A stretch of 64,000 bases of DNA, from positions 227,731 through 291,730 of the forward strand of contig NZ_BAABWX010000002.1 of assembly GCF_040364665.1 (NCBI RefSeq), given 5' to 3'. The DNA comes from Cognatishimia sp. WU-CL00825 (GTDB lineage: Bacteria; Pseudomonadota; Alphaproteobacteria; Rhodobacterales; Rhodobacteraceae). The position numbers were made by a program, and so were the translations under genes. This document shows positions 17,917-27,188 of this stretch, piece after piece. Below the pieces are notes generated by a model. The model was not told the origin of the DNA, made no database searches, and saw only the letters and a program-made list of their open reading frames with translations. Position 1 is the first letter of the stretch. Each line of letters opens with the position of its first letter.

Positions 17917-17961
17917 TTGACAATTGGAACGTTCCAAAATACGAATATGGAACGTTCCAAA
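17917..17961 (+). promoter_or_regulatory. Promoter with two LacI-type operators (TGGAACGTTCCA twice)
   Basis: A TTGACA -35 box (17917-17922) with a weak -10 about 17 bp downstream. Two copies of the perfect palindrome TGGAACGTTCCA occupy 17925-17936 (extended TTGGAACGTTCCAA) and 17948-17959. The first sits between -35 and -10, the second across the expected transcription start, and their centres are 23 bp apart. Even-length palindromes with a central CG are typical LacI-family operators, and a LacI regulator is encoded 13 kb downstream in the same operon. The same palindrome recurs at 35370. AGGAGG and the ATG of the first gene follow directly. Confidence 0.85.
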
Positions 17962-17975
17962 TTAGGAGGCTGAAA

Positions 17976-18977
17976 ATGCATTGGGGTTTGATAGGCGCGA
18001 GCACAATTGCCGCAGAGCATGTTGTTGGTGCAATCCGCAGTCAGGACGGCCACAGCGTCAATTCTGTTTTCAGCACCAGCCAGGCGCGGGGTGAAAAATA
18101 CGCCGCCGATCATGGCATTGATCAGGCTGTGACCTCTCTGGATGCGATCTTGTCGGATGCCTCCATTCAGGCTGTCTATATTTCGACCACCAATGAAAAG
18201 CACATGCCACAGGCTTTGGCTGCCATTGCGGCAGGCAAACATGTCATGTGCGAAAAGCCACTGGCGATGACCGCTGCGGACGCGATCACCATGGTGAACG
18301 CTGCAAAAGAGGCGGGTGTTGTCTTGGCGACGAACCATCATCTGCGCAATGCGGGCAGCCATTTGGCCATCAAAGATCTGATCGTCAAAGGTGTGCTCGG
18401 GGACATTTTGAGCATCCGCATCAACCATGCGGTTCTATTGCCAGAGCACCTGCGCGGTTGGCGTTTGAATGACGCGGATGCCGGCGGCGGTGTAATCCCT
18501 GATATTGTAGTGCATGACGCAGACACGGTGCGTTTTCATCTTGATGAAGACCCGATCGAGGTTGTGGCGATGGAGTCCCACGGCGCACTGTCACGGGGCG
18601 TCGAAGACAGCGCGATGTCGATCTGGCGCATGCCGTCCGGTGTGCAGGTCCTGACACATGAAAGCTTTACCCATCCATTTTCGCCGTCGGGATTCGAGGT
18701 GCATGGCACCAAGGGGTCAGCGATTGCGCGCAACGTCATGACGCAACAGCCGGTTGGCGAAATCATGTTGCACAACGGTGAGGGCGTGCAGACCGTGCCC
18801 TATGCGGATCACAACCTTTATGCGCGCTCTTTTGGACTGTTTGCCGCCGCCGTGCGTGGCGAAGGGCAACCTGCGGCTTCGGGTATTGATGGCGTAAAAT
18901 CCTTGGCGGTGGCAGAGGCGGTCAAGCAAGCCGCTGTGTCAGGCCGCGTCACCTCTGTTGATTATCGCGGAGTGTAA
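17976..18977 (+). CDS. Gfo/Idh/MocA-family oxidoreductase, first gene of the LacI-controlled operon
   Basis: A 333-residue NAD(P)-dependent sugar/cyclitol dehydrogenase. It has the Rossmann motif GLIGASTIAAEHVVGAI, the family signature AGKHVMCEKPLAMT near residues 85-100, and a C-terminal half carrying GGGVIPDIVVHDADTVRFHL, where the conserved Asp and His of the catalytic site lie. An excellent AGGAGG precedes the ATG. It lies immediately behind the double operator and one base before the CoA-transferase start, so it should be the most strongly controlled gene of the set. The substrate is unknown; relatives act on inositols, xylose, glucose or 3-keto sugars. Confidence 0.93.
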   Translation: MHWGLIGASTIAAEHVVGAIRSQDGHSVNSVFSTSQARGEKYAADHGIDQAVTSLDAILSDASIQAVYISTTNEKHMPQALAAIAAGKHVMCEKPLAMTAADAITMVNAAKEAGVVLATNHHLRNAGSHLAIKDLIVKGVLGDILSIRINHAVLLPEHLRGWRLNDADAGGGVIPDIVVHDADTVRFHLDEDPIEVVAMESHGALSRGVEDSAMSIWRMPSGVQVLTHESFTHPFSPSGFEVHGTKGSAIARNVMTQQPVGEIMLHNGEGVQTVPYADHNLYARSFGLFAAAVRGEGQPAASGIDGVKSLAVAEAVKQAAVSGRVTSVDYRGV

Positions 18978-18978
18978 T

Positions 18979-20550
18979 ATGTCAAAGGTTGTCTCAGCAG
19001 AGCATGCGGTCCAACAGATCTTGGATGATCAGGTGGTCACAATTTCGTCCTCCTCGGGATTGGGCTGCCCTGACTTGGTGCTCAAGGCGCTGGGCGCGCG
19101 GTTTGACAAAACAGGCTCTCCCAAAGGGCTTACGACGCTTAATCCCATCGCAGCCGGTGATATGTATGGCATCAAAGGTATTGATCATATCGCAAAAGAT
19201 GGCCTGTTAAGCCGCATTCTTGCGGGCAGTTATCCGTCGGGTCCGTCGTCAAAAGAGATGCCTGAGATATGGAAGATGATCGTCGAGGACCGCGTTGCGG
19301 CCTATAATGTTCCCTCGGGCATTATGTTTGACATGCATCGCGATGTGGCGGCCAAACGGCCAGGCGTTTTGACCCGTGTGGGGCTTGATACCTTTGCTGA
19401 TCCGATCCGCGAGGGCTGTGCGATGAACGCGCTGGCGGCGGAATCGCCGATTGTGTCGCGCACGGAATTTGCGGGCGAAACCTGGCTGCATTTTCCCAAT
19501 GTCATTCCCAATGTGGCAATCTTGCGGGCCACCACTGCGGATGAACATGGCAATCTGACATACGAACACGAAGGGGCCTATCTGGGTGGACTAGAGCAGG
19601 CAATCGCAGTTCGAAACCACGGCGGCATCGTGATTGCGCAGGTCAAACGCGTGACAACGCGCGGCAGCCTGAACCCGCATGCTGTACGCGTGCCGGGGCA
19701 TCTGGTTGATTTTGTTGTGGTCGACCCAGAGCAGAAGCAAACCACAGAAACATTGTATGATCCGGCCATCTCCGGAGAGATCAACCGGCCCCTTGATGGA
19801 TTTGCGATCCCGGAATTATCGGTTGAAAAAGTTCTGGCGCGCCGCGCGGCGATGGAGTTGAAGGCAGGCCAAACCGCCAACCTTGGCTTTGGCATTTCCG
19901 CCCAAGTTCCGCGTATTTTGCTAGAGGAAAACCAAGCGCAAGCTGTGACCTGGGCGATTGAGCAAGGCGCTGTTGGCGGTGTGCCTTTGACAGGGTTTGC
20001 CTTTGGCTGCGCCTCAAATGCGGATGGGTTTTTGCCATCTCCTCAGCAGTTCACCTATTTCCAGGGTGGCGGGTTTGACGTGTCGTTCTTGTCTTTCCTA
20101 GAGGTCGATCGTCAAGGCAATGTGAATGTCTCGAAGCTTGGTAAAAAACCCTATTTAACAGCGGGTTGTGGCGGTTTTGTTGATATTGTGGCCAATGCCA
20201 AAAAGATCGTGTTTTCTGGCTATTTCGAAGCCGGAGCGCAGATCGAGATTACGCCGGAGGGGCTGACAATCGCCAAACCAGGGAAGTTTACCAAGATGGT
20301 AGAGGCTGTCGAACATGTGACCTTTTCGGGCAAGCGCGCCTTGGTCTTGGGACAAGAGATTATCTATATCACCGAGCGCTGTGTGATGCGGTTGACGGAT
20401 CAGGGGCTTGAGGCTGTCGAGATCATGCCCGGCATTGATCCGGAACGTGATATTGTTGCAGCCTCTGGTGGGCGTGTGCGGATCGCCGAAAACGCAACGC
20501 TTGCCTCTTTGGCCTTGCTGCAAGCGCGGCCCATGGGGCTGAAGCTATGA
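18979..20550 (+). CDS. Acyl-CoA:acetate/3-ketoacid CoA-transferase (fused alpha-beta)
   Basis: A 523-residue single-chain CoA-transferase of the YdiF/propionate CoA-transferase type. The start (MSKVVSAEHAVQ) follows GGAG; the upstream in-frame codons overlap the previous gene. The alpha half includes SSSSGLGCPDLVLKALGARF and NIAILRATTADEHGNLTYE-like text. The beta half has the NLGFGISAQVPRIL region and the probable catalytic glutamate in AIEQGAVGGVPLTG. It would move CoA between acyl-CoA and an organic acid, activating a catabolic intermediate. Its presence in a sugar-transport operon is unusual and suggests the pathway ends in thioester chemistry. Confidence 0.92.
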   Translation: MSKVVSAEHAVQQILDDQVVTISSSSGLGCPDLVLKALGARFDKTGSPKGLTTLNPIAAGDMYGIKGIDHIAKDGLLSRILAGSYPSGPSSKEMPEIWKMIVEDRVAAYNVPSGIMFDMHRDVAAKRPGVLTRVGLDTFADPIREGCAMNALAAESPIVSRTEFAGETWLHFPNVIPNVAILRATTADEHGNLTYEHEGAYLGGLEQAIAVRNHGGIVIAQVKRVTTRGSLNPHAVRVPGHLVDFVVVDPEQKQTTETLYDPAISGEINRPLDGFAIPELSVEKVLARRAAMELKAGQTANLGFGISAQVPRILLEENQAQAVTWAIEQGAVGGVPLTGFAFGCASNADGFLPSPQQFTYFQGGGFDVSFLSFLEVDRQGNVNVSKLGKKPYLTAGCGGFVDIVANAKKIVFSGYFEAGAQIEITPEGLTIAKPGKFTKMVEAVEHVTFSGKRALVLGQEIIYITERCVMRLTDQGLEAVEIMPGIDPERDIVAASGGRVRIAENATLASLALLQARPMGLKL

Positions 20551-21317
20551 GCGCGGTGCACCTGAAAATTACCGGCCCGATTGCGGTTCTGACGCTGGAC
20601 AATGCGCCAAAGCTGAATGCGCTGACACCTGACATGTTGTGCGCGCTTGAAAGCCATTGCGACGCCTTGGATCAAAACGCCGATGTGCGGGTGATCTTGC
20701 TGACCGCTGATCATCCCAAAGCCTTTTGTGTGGGCGCTGATATCACCGCTTGGGCGGATTTGCCGGCTGCGCAGTTTGCGCGCTCTTGGGTGCGTGGCGG
20801 ACACAGAATCTTTGATCGGCTGGCGCGCTTATGCAAGCCAACCATAGCGGTGCTCAATGGCCATGCGTTTGGCGGTGGTCTGGAATTGGCGGCGGCCTGT
20901 GATTTGCGCGTGATGGCCCCCAATGCACGGATTGCTTTGCCAGAGGCCAGCGTTGGCATTGTGCCGGGCTGGTCAGGCACGCAGCGGTTACACCGGCTTT
21001 TGCCCGAACCGGTGCTGAAAGAGATGGTGCTGTTTGGCCGCCAACTTGGGGCAGACCGGGCGCAACAGTTGGGCTTTGTGGCCGAAGTGTCAGAAGACCC
21101 GATGGCCGTGGCGCTGACAATTGCTGAAAGCACGGCGCAACTGTCCCCACGGGCCACCGAAATCAGCAAATACATGATCCATGCCGGGGCAGGTGAAGAC
21201 AGTGCCGCCTTGATTGAAACAATGGGCGGCGGCTTGATCGCTGACACTGATGACAAGGCCGAGGGCGTTGCCGCCTTTGTCGCCAAACGTAAACCAGATT
21301 TTTCGGGACAATCCTAA
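20547..21317 (+). CDS. Enoyl-CoA hydratase/isomerase-family protein
   Basis: A 256-residue crotonase-fold protein overlapping the CoA-transferase by ATGA. The oxyanion-hole segments are FCVGADITAW (about residues 65-75) and NGHAFGGGLELAAACD (about 105-120). Both typical acidic positions are present, the glutamate in GGGLELA and that in LPEASVGIVPGWSGTQRL, as in true hydratases. It would hydrate or isomerise an unsaturated acyl-CoA produced downstream of the CoA-transferase. Retro-aldol or hydrolase activity within the superfamily is an alternative. Confidence 0.92.
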   Translation: MSAVHLKITGPIAVLTLDNAPKLNALTPDMLCALESHCDALDQNADVRVILLTADHPKAFCVGADITAWADLPAAQFARSWVRGGHRIFDRLARLCKPTIAVLNGHAFGGGLELAAACDLRVMAPNARIALPEASVGIVPGWSGTQRLHRLLPEPVLKEMVLFGRQLGADRAQQLGFVAEVSEDPMAVALTIAESTAQLSPRATEISKYMIHAGAGEDSAALIETMGGGLIADTDDKAEGVAAFVAKRKPDFSGQS

Positions 21318-22837
21318 TGACAGTGCACGATCTTACACTCATTCCTGCCAAGAGCCAGCCAGAGGATGCGCTGCACAATGCACAGCATCTGATCGATGGC
21401 GCTTGGGTCGACAGCGCTGATGGGGCGGTTTTTGAGCGGCGCTCGCCCGCGCATGGCACACTGGTATCGCGCATTGCCAAAGGCGGTGCGTCTGACGCGG
21501 AAGCCGCGATTTTGGCCGCGCGGCGCGCGTTTGATGCAGGGGACTGGGCGCAAATGTCGGGCAAGGACCGGGCCGCCCTTTTGCTAAAAACGGCGGATCT
21601 GATTGATGAAAACCGCGCGCGCATTGCCCGTTTGGAAGTGTTAGAAAGCGGCAAGCCAATTTCGCAGGCCGAGGCCGAGATCGAAGGCGCGGCAGATCTG
21701 TGGCGCTTTGCAGCCTCTTTGGCACGCACGTTGCACGGTGACAGCCACAATAGTCTTGGCAAAGACATGTTGGCCATGGTGCTTAAGGAACCGATTGGCG
21801 TTGTATCGTTGATCACGCCGTGGAATTTCCCATTTCTTATTGTTAGTCAAAAGCTGCCCTTTGCTTTGGCAGCTGGTTGTACCTGTGTCGTGAAACCATC
21901 AGAACTGACTCCCTCGACCACGGGTATTCTGGGTGAATTGCTGATGCAGGCGGGCCTGCCGGCTGGCGTGGTCAACATTGTTCAGGGTTTTGGGGACCCA
22001 GTTGGCAGCATCCTAACCTCGCATCCGGCGGTGGATATGGTCAGCTTTACCGGCTCGACCCAGGTTGGCAAAGCCATCGAAAAAGCTGCAGCTGACACAT
22101 TGAAAAAGGTTGCGTCTGAACTGGGCGGGAAAAATCCACAGGTGTTGTTTGCCGATGCGGATATCGACAGCGCCGTCGATGCGATTGTGTTTGGCATCTA
22201 TTTCAACGCTGGGGAATGCTGCAACTCCGGGTCGCGCATCATTGTTCACGAAGATATCGCCCAAGAGGTGACGCGTCGCGTGGTTGCGCTAAGCCGCAAA
22301 GTGCCTTTTGGCGATCCGCTGCATCCAGACACCAAAGTTGGGGCCATCATCCACCAAGGCCATCAGGACAAGATCAACTCTTATGTCCAAGAGGCAGTCG
22401 CTGCGGGTGCCAAAGTTGAAATTGGTGGCGCCCCCATTCAGGTCGACGGATTGGAGGGTGCGTTTTTTGCCCCCACCGTGGTGTCAAGCCTGACAGCGGA
22501 CATGCCGATTGCCCGCGAAGAAGTGTTTGGCCCGGTTTTGGCGGTGCTGACCTTTCGCACAATGGACGAGGCCATCGCCCTGGCGAATGGTGCCAACTAT
22601 GGGCTGTCAGCAGGGGTATGGAGTGAAAATATCCATACTTGTCTGGAGTTTAGCCGCCGTGTGCAGGCGGGCACCGTTTGGACAAATACCTGGATGGATG
22701 GCTTTTCCGAACTGCCTTTTGGCGGGGTCAAGGAAAGCGGCCAGGGGCGCGAACTTGGGCGCTATGGGCTTGAAGAATTTATGGAACTTAAGACCGTGCA
22801 AATGCGGATTGGCCGCTCGCGCACACATTGGATTTGA
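21317..22837 (+). CDS. NAD(P)-dependent aldehyde dehydrogenase
   Basis: A 506-residue aldehyde dehydrogenase, coupled to the previous gene (TAATG). Cofactor and active-site motifs are evident: TPWNFPFLIVSQKLPFALAAG near residue 170, SFTGSTQVGK, ELGGKNPQV containing the general-base glutamate, and FNAGECCNSGSRI with the nucleophilic cysteine. The C-terminal signature PFGGVKESGQGRELG is typical of betaine-aldehyde/glycol-aldehyde branches. In context it should oxidise the aldehyde made by one of the GMC or SDR enzymes to an acid for CoA transfer (inference). Confidence 0.95.
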   Translation: MTVHDLTLIPAKSQPEDALHNAQHLIDGAWVDSADGAVFERRSPAHGTLVSRIAKGGASDAEAAILAARRAFDAGDWAQMSGKDRAALLLKTADLIDENRARIARLEVLESGKPISQAEAEIEGAADLWRFAASLARTLHGDSHNSLGKDMLAMVLKEPIGVVSLITPWNFPFLIVSQKLPFALAAGCTCVVKPSELTPSTTGILGELLMQAGLPAGVVNIVQGFGDPVGSILTSHPAVDMVSFTGSTQVGKAIEKAAADTLKKVASELGGKNPQVLFADADIDSAVDAIVFGIYFNAGECCNSGSRIIVHEDIAQEVTRRVVALSRKVPFGDPLHPDTKVGAIIHQGHQDKINSYVQEAVAAGAKVEIGGAPIQVDGLEGAFFAPTVVSSLTADMPIAREEVFGPVLAVLTFRTMDEAIALANGANYGLSAGVWSENIHTCLEFSRRVQAGTVWTNTWMDGFSELPFGGVKESGQGRELGRYGLEEFMELKTVQMRIGRSRTHWI

Positions 22838-22880
22838 TCTGCAACGACAGGTCAATGCTCACGCATAATGGGAGGATACC

Positions 22881-24131
22881 ATGCGTAAACAATTTTTGAA
22901 AACCACAACAGCCCTGATGATCGGTGCCTTTTCAGCCAACATGGCTGCAGCACAAGACGTCGAAGTTCTGCACTGGTGGACATCCGGTGGCGAAGCCGCC
23001 GCTTTGAATGTGCTTAAACAAGATCTTGAAGGCCAAGGCATTGGCTGGAACGACATGCCGGTTGCGGGCGGTGGTGGCGAAAGCGCCATGACAGTTTTGC
23101 GCGCACGTGTAACAGCGGGCAACCCGCCAACCGCCGTGCAAATGCTGGGCTTTGATATTCTTGATTGGGCCGGCGAAGGCGCGCTTGCGGATCTGAATGC
23201 CGTTGCTGTGGCCGAAGGCTGGGACGATGTGGTGCCAGAGGCTCTGCAAGCCTTTGCAAAGCACGATGGCAAATGGGTTTCTGCGCCAGTCAACGTGCAT
23301 TCCACCAACTGGGTTTGGGCCAACAAGGCGGTACTGGACGCCAATGGCATTGCTGTGCCAACAACTTGGGAAGAATTTGAGGCGGCATTGGCGACATTGT
23401 CAGCCGCAGGTGTGACGCCGATTGCCCATGGTGGGCAAGCCTGGCAGGAAGCGACCGTGTTTGATGCGGTTGCCATGTCAACTGGTGGCCCAGAGTTCTA
23501 TAAGTCAGCGTTTGTTGATCTAGACGAGGCGGCACTTGGGTCCGATACAATGGTCGAAGCCTTCCGTCGCATGGGCGTAATTCGCGCCAATGTCGACGAC
23601 AACTTCTCGGGTCGTGACTGGAACCTTGCCACCGCGATGGTGATCAATGGCGAAGCCGCGTTCCAGTTGATGGGTGATTGGGCCAAGGGCGAGTTCATCA
23701 ATGCAGGCAAAGTGCCGGGCGAAGACTTTTTGTGCTTCCGCTTCCCCGGAACCGCAGATCAGGTGACATTCAACGCGGACCAATTTGCCTTGTTTGATCA
23801 AGGGGGCGACGTGTCTTCTGCTCAGGCCGCTTTGGCAACAGCCATCCTGTCAACTTCGTTCCAATCAGCCTTTAACGTCGTAAAAGGCTCAGCTCCGGCG
23901 CGTACAGACGTCAGCAACGAAGCCTTTGATGCTTGTGGCAAGAAAGCCATGGCGGATTTGGCCGCGGCGGCAGAGTCAGGCAACTTGTTTGGCTCGATGG
24001 CCCATGGTCATGCGGCACCGGCCAGCGTGAAAAACGCGGTGTATGACGTTGTGACCGCGCATTTCAATGGCGAGTTTGATGCGCAAACAGCAGCGGACGA
24101 ATTGGTCGATGCAGTAGAAATCGCAAAATAG
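22881..24131 (+). CDS. Carbohydrate ABC transporter substrate-binding protein (CUT1)
   Basis: A 416-residue periplasmic solute-binding protein of family 1. GGGAGG precedes the ATG, and a signal peptide runs to about residue 24 (core [17 protein letters not shown], then QDVEVLHWW). The [17 protein letters not shown] opening and later [22 protein letters not shown] are typical of the glucose/mannose-type SBP branch found in proteobacteria. It captures the pathway's substrate in the periplasm. It is followed by a long hairpin and then the two permeases. Confidence 0.94.
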   Translation: MRKQFLKTTTALMIGAFSANMAAAQDVEVLHWWTSGGEAAALNVLKQDLEGQGIGWNDMPVAGGGGESAMTVLRARVTAGNPPTAVQMLGFDILDWAGEGALADLNAVAVAEGWDDVVPEALQAFAKHDGKWVSAPVNVHSTNWVWANKAVLDANGIAVPTTWEEFEAALATLSAAGVTPIAHGGQAWQEATVFDAVAMSTGGPEFYKSAFVDLDEAALGSDTMVEAFRRMGVIRANVDDNFSGRDWNLATAMVINGEAAFQLMGDWAKGEFINAGKVPGEDFLCFRFPGTADQVTFNADQFALFDQGGDVSSAQAALATAILSTSFQSAFNVVKGSAPARTDVSNEAFDACGKKAMADLAAAAESGNLFGSMAHGHAAPASVKNAVYDVVTAHFNGEFDAQTAADELVDAVEIAK

Positions 24132-24142
24132 AAAACGAAAAA

Positions 24143-24172
24143 TGCGCTGGGGCCGGAACCGGTCCCAGCGCA
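24143..24172 (+). repeat. Long intercistronic hairpin after the sugar-binding protein gene
   Basis: A 14-bp stem (TGCGCTGGGGCCGG / CCGGTCCCAGCGCA, one G-T pair) closed by AA. No T-run follows, and the permease ribosome-binding site (GGGGGG) comes 15-20 bases later. This looks like a stabiliser or processing element that keeps binding-protein mRNA more abundant than the rest of the operon. Confidence 0.75.
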
Positions 24173-24198
24173 CAAATGCCATAAAAGGGGGGAACGCA

Positions 24199-25125
24199 AT
24201 GACGATGCAGTTCACCGATACAACGGCCCGAAGTACGGCGCTCAACAAGCCCGACTTTCGGACACGGCTCCAGAATTGGATCCCAAAGTTAGTGCTTTCA
24301 CCTTCGATCGCGTTGATATTATTCTTTGTGTACGGGTTTATCATTTTTTCGGTATATCTGAGTTTTACCGACAGCCGTATTTTGCCCAGCTACGGGTGGG
24401 TAGGCTTTGAAAACTATGAAAAACTATTCAAGCTGCGCCATTGGGACATCGCGGTTGATAACCTGATTGTTTTTGCCGGGCTATATATTGTCTTGTGCAC
24501 GGTCATCGGGCTGGTTCTGGCGATTTTTCTGGATCAAAAGATCCGGGGCGAAAGCGTCTTACGGCCAATCTTTCTCTATCCAATGGCACTAAGCTTTATC
24601 GTGACAGGCACGGCTTGGAAGTGGTTTTTGGATCCGGGCATTGGTCTGGAACATACCATGCATCTTTGGGGCTGGGAAAGCTTCAGCTTTGATTGGATCA
24701 AGGACCGCAACTTTGCAATCTATACCGTTGTGCTTGCGGCGGTCTGGCAATCAAGCGGCTTTGTGATGGCCATGTTTCTTGCGGGTCTGCGCGGCATCGA
24801 CAATGAAATGCTCAAGGCTGCGCAAATGGATGGGGCCAGCAACTTTGCGCTTTATCGCAGGATCATCATACCTCAACTGCGCCCGGCGTTCCTGTCGGCC
24901 TTTGTGATCCTCAGCCATCTGGCGATCAAGTCCTATGACCTTGTTGTTGCCTTGACCGGCGGCGGGCCAGGTCGCGCCACCGAAGTGCCTGCAACTTTTA
25001 TGTATTCTTATACGTTTACACGAAACCAGATGGGCATTGGCGCGAGTTCTGCCGTGATCATGCTGCTGACCATTGTCGCGATCATGGTGCCTTATCTTTA
25101 TTCTGAACTGCGGGAGAAGAAATAA
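24199..25125 (+). CDS. Carbohydrate ABC transporter permease 1 (MalF/UgpA-like)
   Basis: A 308-residue inner-membrane protein. The start (MTMQFTD) follows AAGGGGGG; the upstream in-frame ATG lies inside the hairpin and is rejected. Six membrane helices can be traced, the first being LVLSPSIALILFFVYGFIIFSVYLSF. The EAA loop that docks the ATPase reads MLKAAQMDGASNFALYRRIIIPQL near residues 220-245. It is coupled to permease 2 by TAATG. Confidence 0.95.
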   Translation: MTMQFTDTTARSTALNKPDFRTRLQNWIPKLVLSPSIALILFFVYGFIIFSVYLSFTDSRILPSYGWVGFENYEKLFKLRHWDIAVDNLIVFAGLYIVLCTVIGLVLAIFLDQKIRGESVLRPIFLYPMALSFIVTGTAWKWFLDPGIGLEHTMHLWGWESFSFDWIKDRNFAIYTVVLAAVWQSSGFVMAMFLAGLRGIDNEMLKAAQMDGASNFALYRRIIIPQLRPAFLSAFVILSHLAIKSYDLVVALTGGGPGRATEVPATFMYSYTFTRNQMGIGASSAVIMLLTIVAIMVPYLYSELREKK

Positions 25126-26006
25126 TGTCTGTTGCAAGCTCTGATACGGCCATTCGCACCGGGCGCATCACCCGCACTTTCCTATACCTCGTGCTGCTGT
25201 TGTTTGCCTTGTTCTACCTACTGCCCTTTGGGGTGATGGTGGTGAATTCGGTCAAACCCCTATCTGAAATCACCGGCGGCAACATGATGGCCTTGCCGAA
25301 AGTCTGGACGTTTGAGCCGTGGTATGAAGCCTGGGCAACCGCACAGATCGGGGTCGAGCCAACCGGGTTGAAACCTTACTTCTGGAACTCGATCAAAATG
25401 GTTGTTCCTGCGGTGACCATATCGACCCTACTGGGGGCGTTGAACGGCTATGTGCTGACCAAATGGCGGTTCAAATATGACACGCTGGTGTTCGGATTTA
25501 TGCTGTTTGCCTGCTTTATTCCGTTCCAGATCGTTTTGATCCCAATGGCACGGGTGCTGGGTTTCACTGGCATGGCTGGTTCCACACCGGGTTTGGTTTT
25601 TGTACATGTGATCTTTGGCCTTGGCTTTACCACGCTGTATTTCAAAAACTACTATCAGGTTTTTCCAACCGAGTTGATCCGCGCGGCGCAGATCGACGGT
25701 GCAGGGTTCTTTCGCATCTTTCAGCGGATCCTGCTGCCTAGCTCTGGACCCATCATCGTTGTGAGCGTGATTTGGCAGTTTACCAATATTTGGAATGACT
25801 TTCTGTTTGGGGCTTCTTTTGCGGATCTGGACAGCCAGCCGATGACCGTGGCGCTTAACAACCTGGTGAACTCTTCGCATGGGGTCAAACAGTACAACGT
25901 GCATTTTGCCGGAGCGATACTCGCGGCTTTGCCAACCCTGATCGTCTACATCGTGGCGGGTCGCTACTTTGTGCGCGGTCTGATGGCCGGATCGGTCAAA
26001 GGGTAA
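25125..26006 (+). CDS. Carbohydrate ABC transporter permease 2 (MalG-like)
   Basis: A 293-residue permease with helices beginning FLYLVLLLFALFYLLPFGVMVVNSV. Its EAA loop is LIRAAQIDGAGFFRIFQRILLPSSGP near residues 185-210. The C-terminus (GRYFVRGLMAGSVKG) is the standard ending for the MalG/LacG family. It forms the channel with permease 1. Confidence 0.95.
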   Translation: MSVASSDTAIRTGRITRTFLYLVLLLFALFYLLPFGVMVVNSVKPLSEITGGNMMALPKVWTFEPWYEAWATAQIGVEPTGLKPYFWNSIKMVVPAVTISTLLGALNGYVLTKWRFKYDTLVFGFMLFACFIPFQIVLIPMARVLGFTGMAGSTPGLVFVHVIFGLGFTTLYFKNYYQVFPTELIRAAQIDGAGFFRIFQRILLPSSGPIIVVSVIWQFTNIWNDFLFGASFADLDSQPMTVALNNLVNSSHGVKQYNVHFAGAILAALPTLIVYIVAGRYFVRGLMAGSVKG

Positions 26007-26072
26007 CCAAACAAACCTACGTTCCGACGCGCCTTGTGTCGGACTCCTCTAGTTATAATCAGGAGAAACCCC

Positions 26073-27188
26073 ATGGGCTTTCTTGACATCAAAAACGCGA
26101 CAAAATCCTATGGGGCCGTAGAGGTTCTGCATAAGGTCGACATCAATGTCGAAGAAGGTGAATTTCTGGTTCTGGTTGGCCCTTCGGGCTGCGGGAAATC
26201 CACCCTACTGAATATGATTGCCGGTTTGGAAGAAATCACCTCTGGTGAAATCGCCATCAAGGGCAATGCCATGAACGGGGTCCACCCGTCAAAACGCAAT
26301 ATCGCCATGGTGTTTCAATCCTATGCGCTTTATCCGAACATGTCGGTTGGGCAAAACATCACCTTTGGTTTGGAAATGCACGGCACGCCCAAACCAGAGC
26401 GCGAAAAAGCCATGCAGGATGTCGCAAAGCTGTTGCAGATAGAGCAACTGCTGGACCGTAAGCCGGGTAACCTGTCAGGCGGTCAACGTCAGCGGGTCGC
26501 TATGGGGCGCGCCCTTGTGCGTGATCCCGATGTGTTCTTGTTTGACGAACCTTTGTCAAATCTGGACGCCAAGCTGCGCGTGGACATGCGCACCGAGATC
26601 AAAAAGCTGCACCAAAAGCTGGGCACAACCATTGTCTATGTGACCCATGATCAGATCGAAGCGATGACGCTGTCGACCCGGATCGCGGTGATGAACGGCG
26701 GATATGTGCAGCAACTTGGCACGCCAAAAGAGATCTATGACACGCCCAACAACTTGTTTGTGGCAACCTTTATGGGCTCGCCGTCGATGAATTTGGTGCC
26801 GGTGAAGATCATCGCCCATGGGGACGGCATTGCCGCCGAAACCGCTAATGCGCTGGGCGAGACCATCGTGTTGCCTTTCATGGAGCCTTCAGCGCAATTG
26901 CAAAGCTATGTTGGCAAGACGGTCACCTTGGGCATTCGCCCCGAGGCTTTGACCGACCCGGGCGGCGCAGATCGCGATGCTGCCAATATCGTTGAACTGG
27001 AAAGCCAAGTTGTGGTGACTGAACCCGCTGGATCAGACACATTTGTCATGACTATTCTGGGCGGCGAAGAATGCAATGCCCGCATGCGCGCAGATGTGCA
27101 TGTTGGCCCCGGAGACAACACCCAATTTGCCATCAATATGGACAAGGCCGTTGTCTTTGATCCGCAAACCGAAATGCGTATCAGCTGA
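26073..27188 (+). CDS. Carbohydrate ABC transporter ATP-binding protein (UgpC/MalK family)
   Basis: A 371-residue ATPase. The start (MGFLDIKNATKSYG) follows CAGGAG. It has Walker A GPSGCGKST, Q-loop MVFQSYALYPNMSV, signature LSGGQRQR, Walker B VFLFDEPLSNLD and H-loop YVTHDQIEA. The C-terminal regulatory domain of about 130 residues contains IRPEAL, as in MalK/UgpC. It completes the importer and is coupled to the first GMC oxidoreductase (TGATG). Confidence 0.96.
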   Translation: MGFLDIKNATKSYGAVEVLHKVDINVEEGEFLVLVGPSGCGKSTLLNMIAGLEEITSGEIAIKGNAMNGVHPSKRNIAMVFQSYALYPNMSVGQNITFGLEMHGTPKPEREKAMQDVAKLLQIEQLLDRKPGNLSGGQRQRVAMGRALVRDPDVFLFDEPLSNLDAKLRVDMRTEIKKLHQKLGTTIVYVTHDQIEAMTLSTRIAVMNGGYVQQLGTPKEIYDTPNNLFVATFMGSPSMNLVPVKIIAHGDGIAAETANALGETIVLPFMEPSAQLQSYVGKTVTLGIRPEALTDPGGADRDAANIVELESQVVVTEPAGSDTFVMTILGGEECNARMRADVHVGPGDNTQFAINMDKAVVFDPQTEMRIS

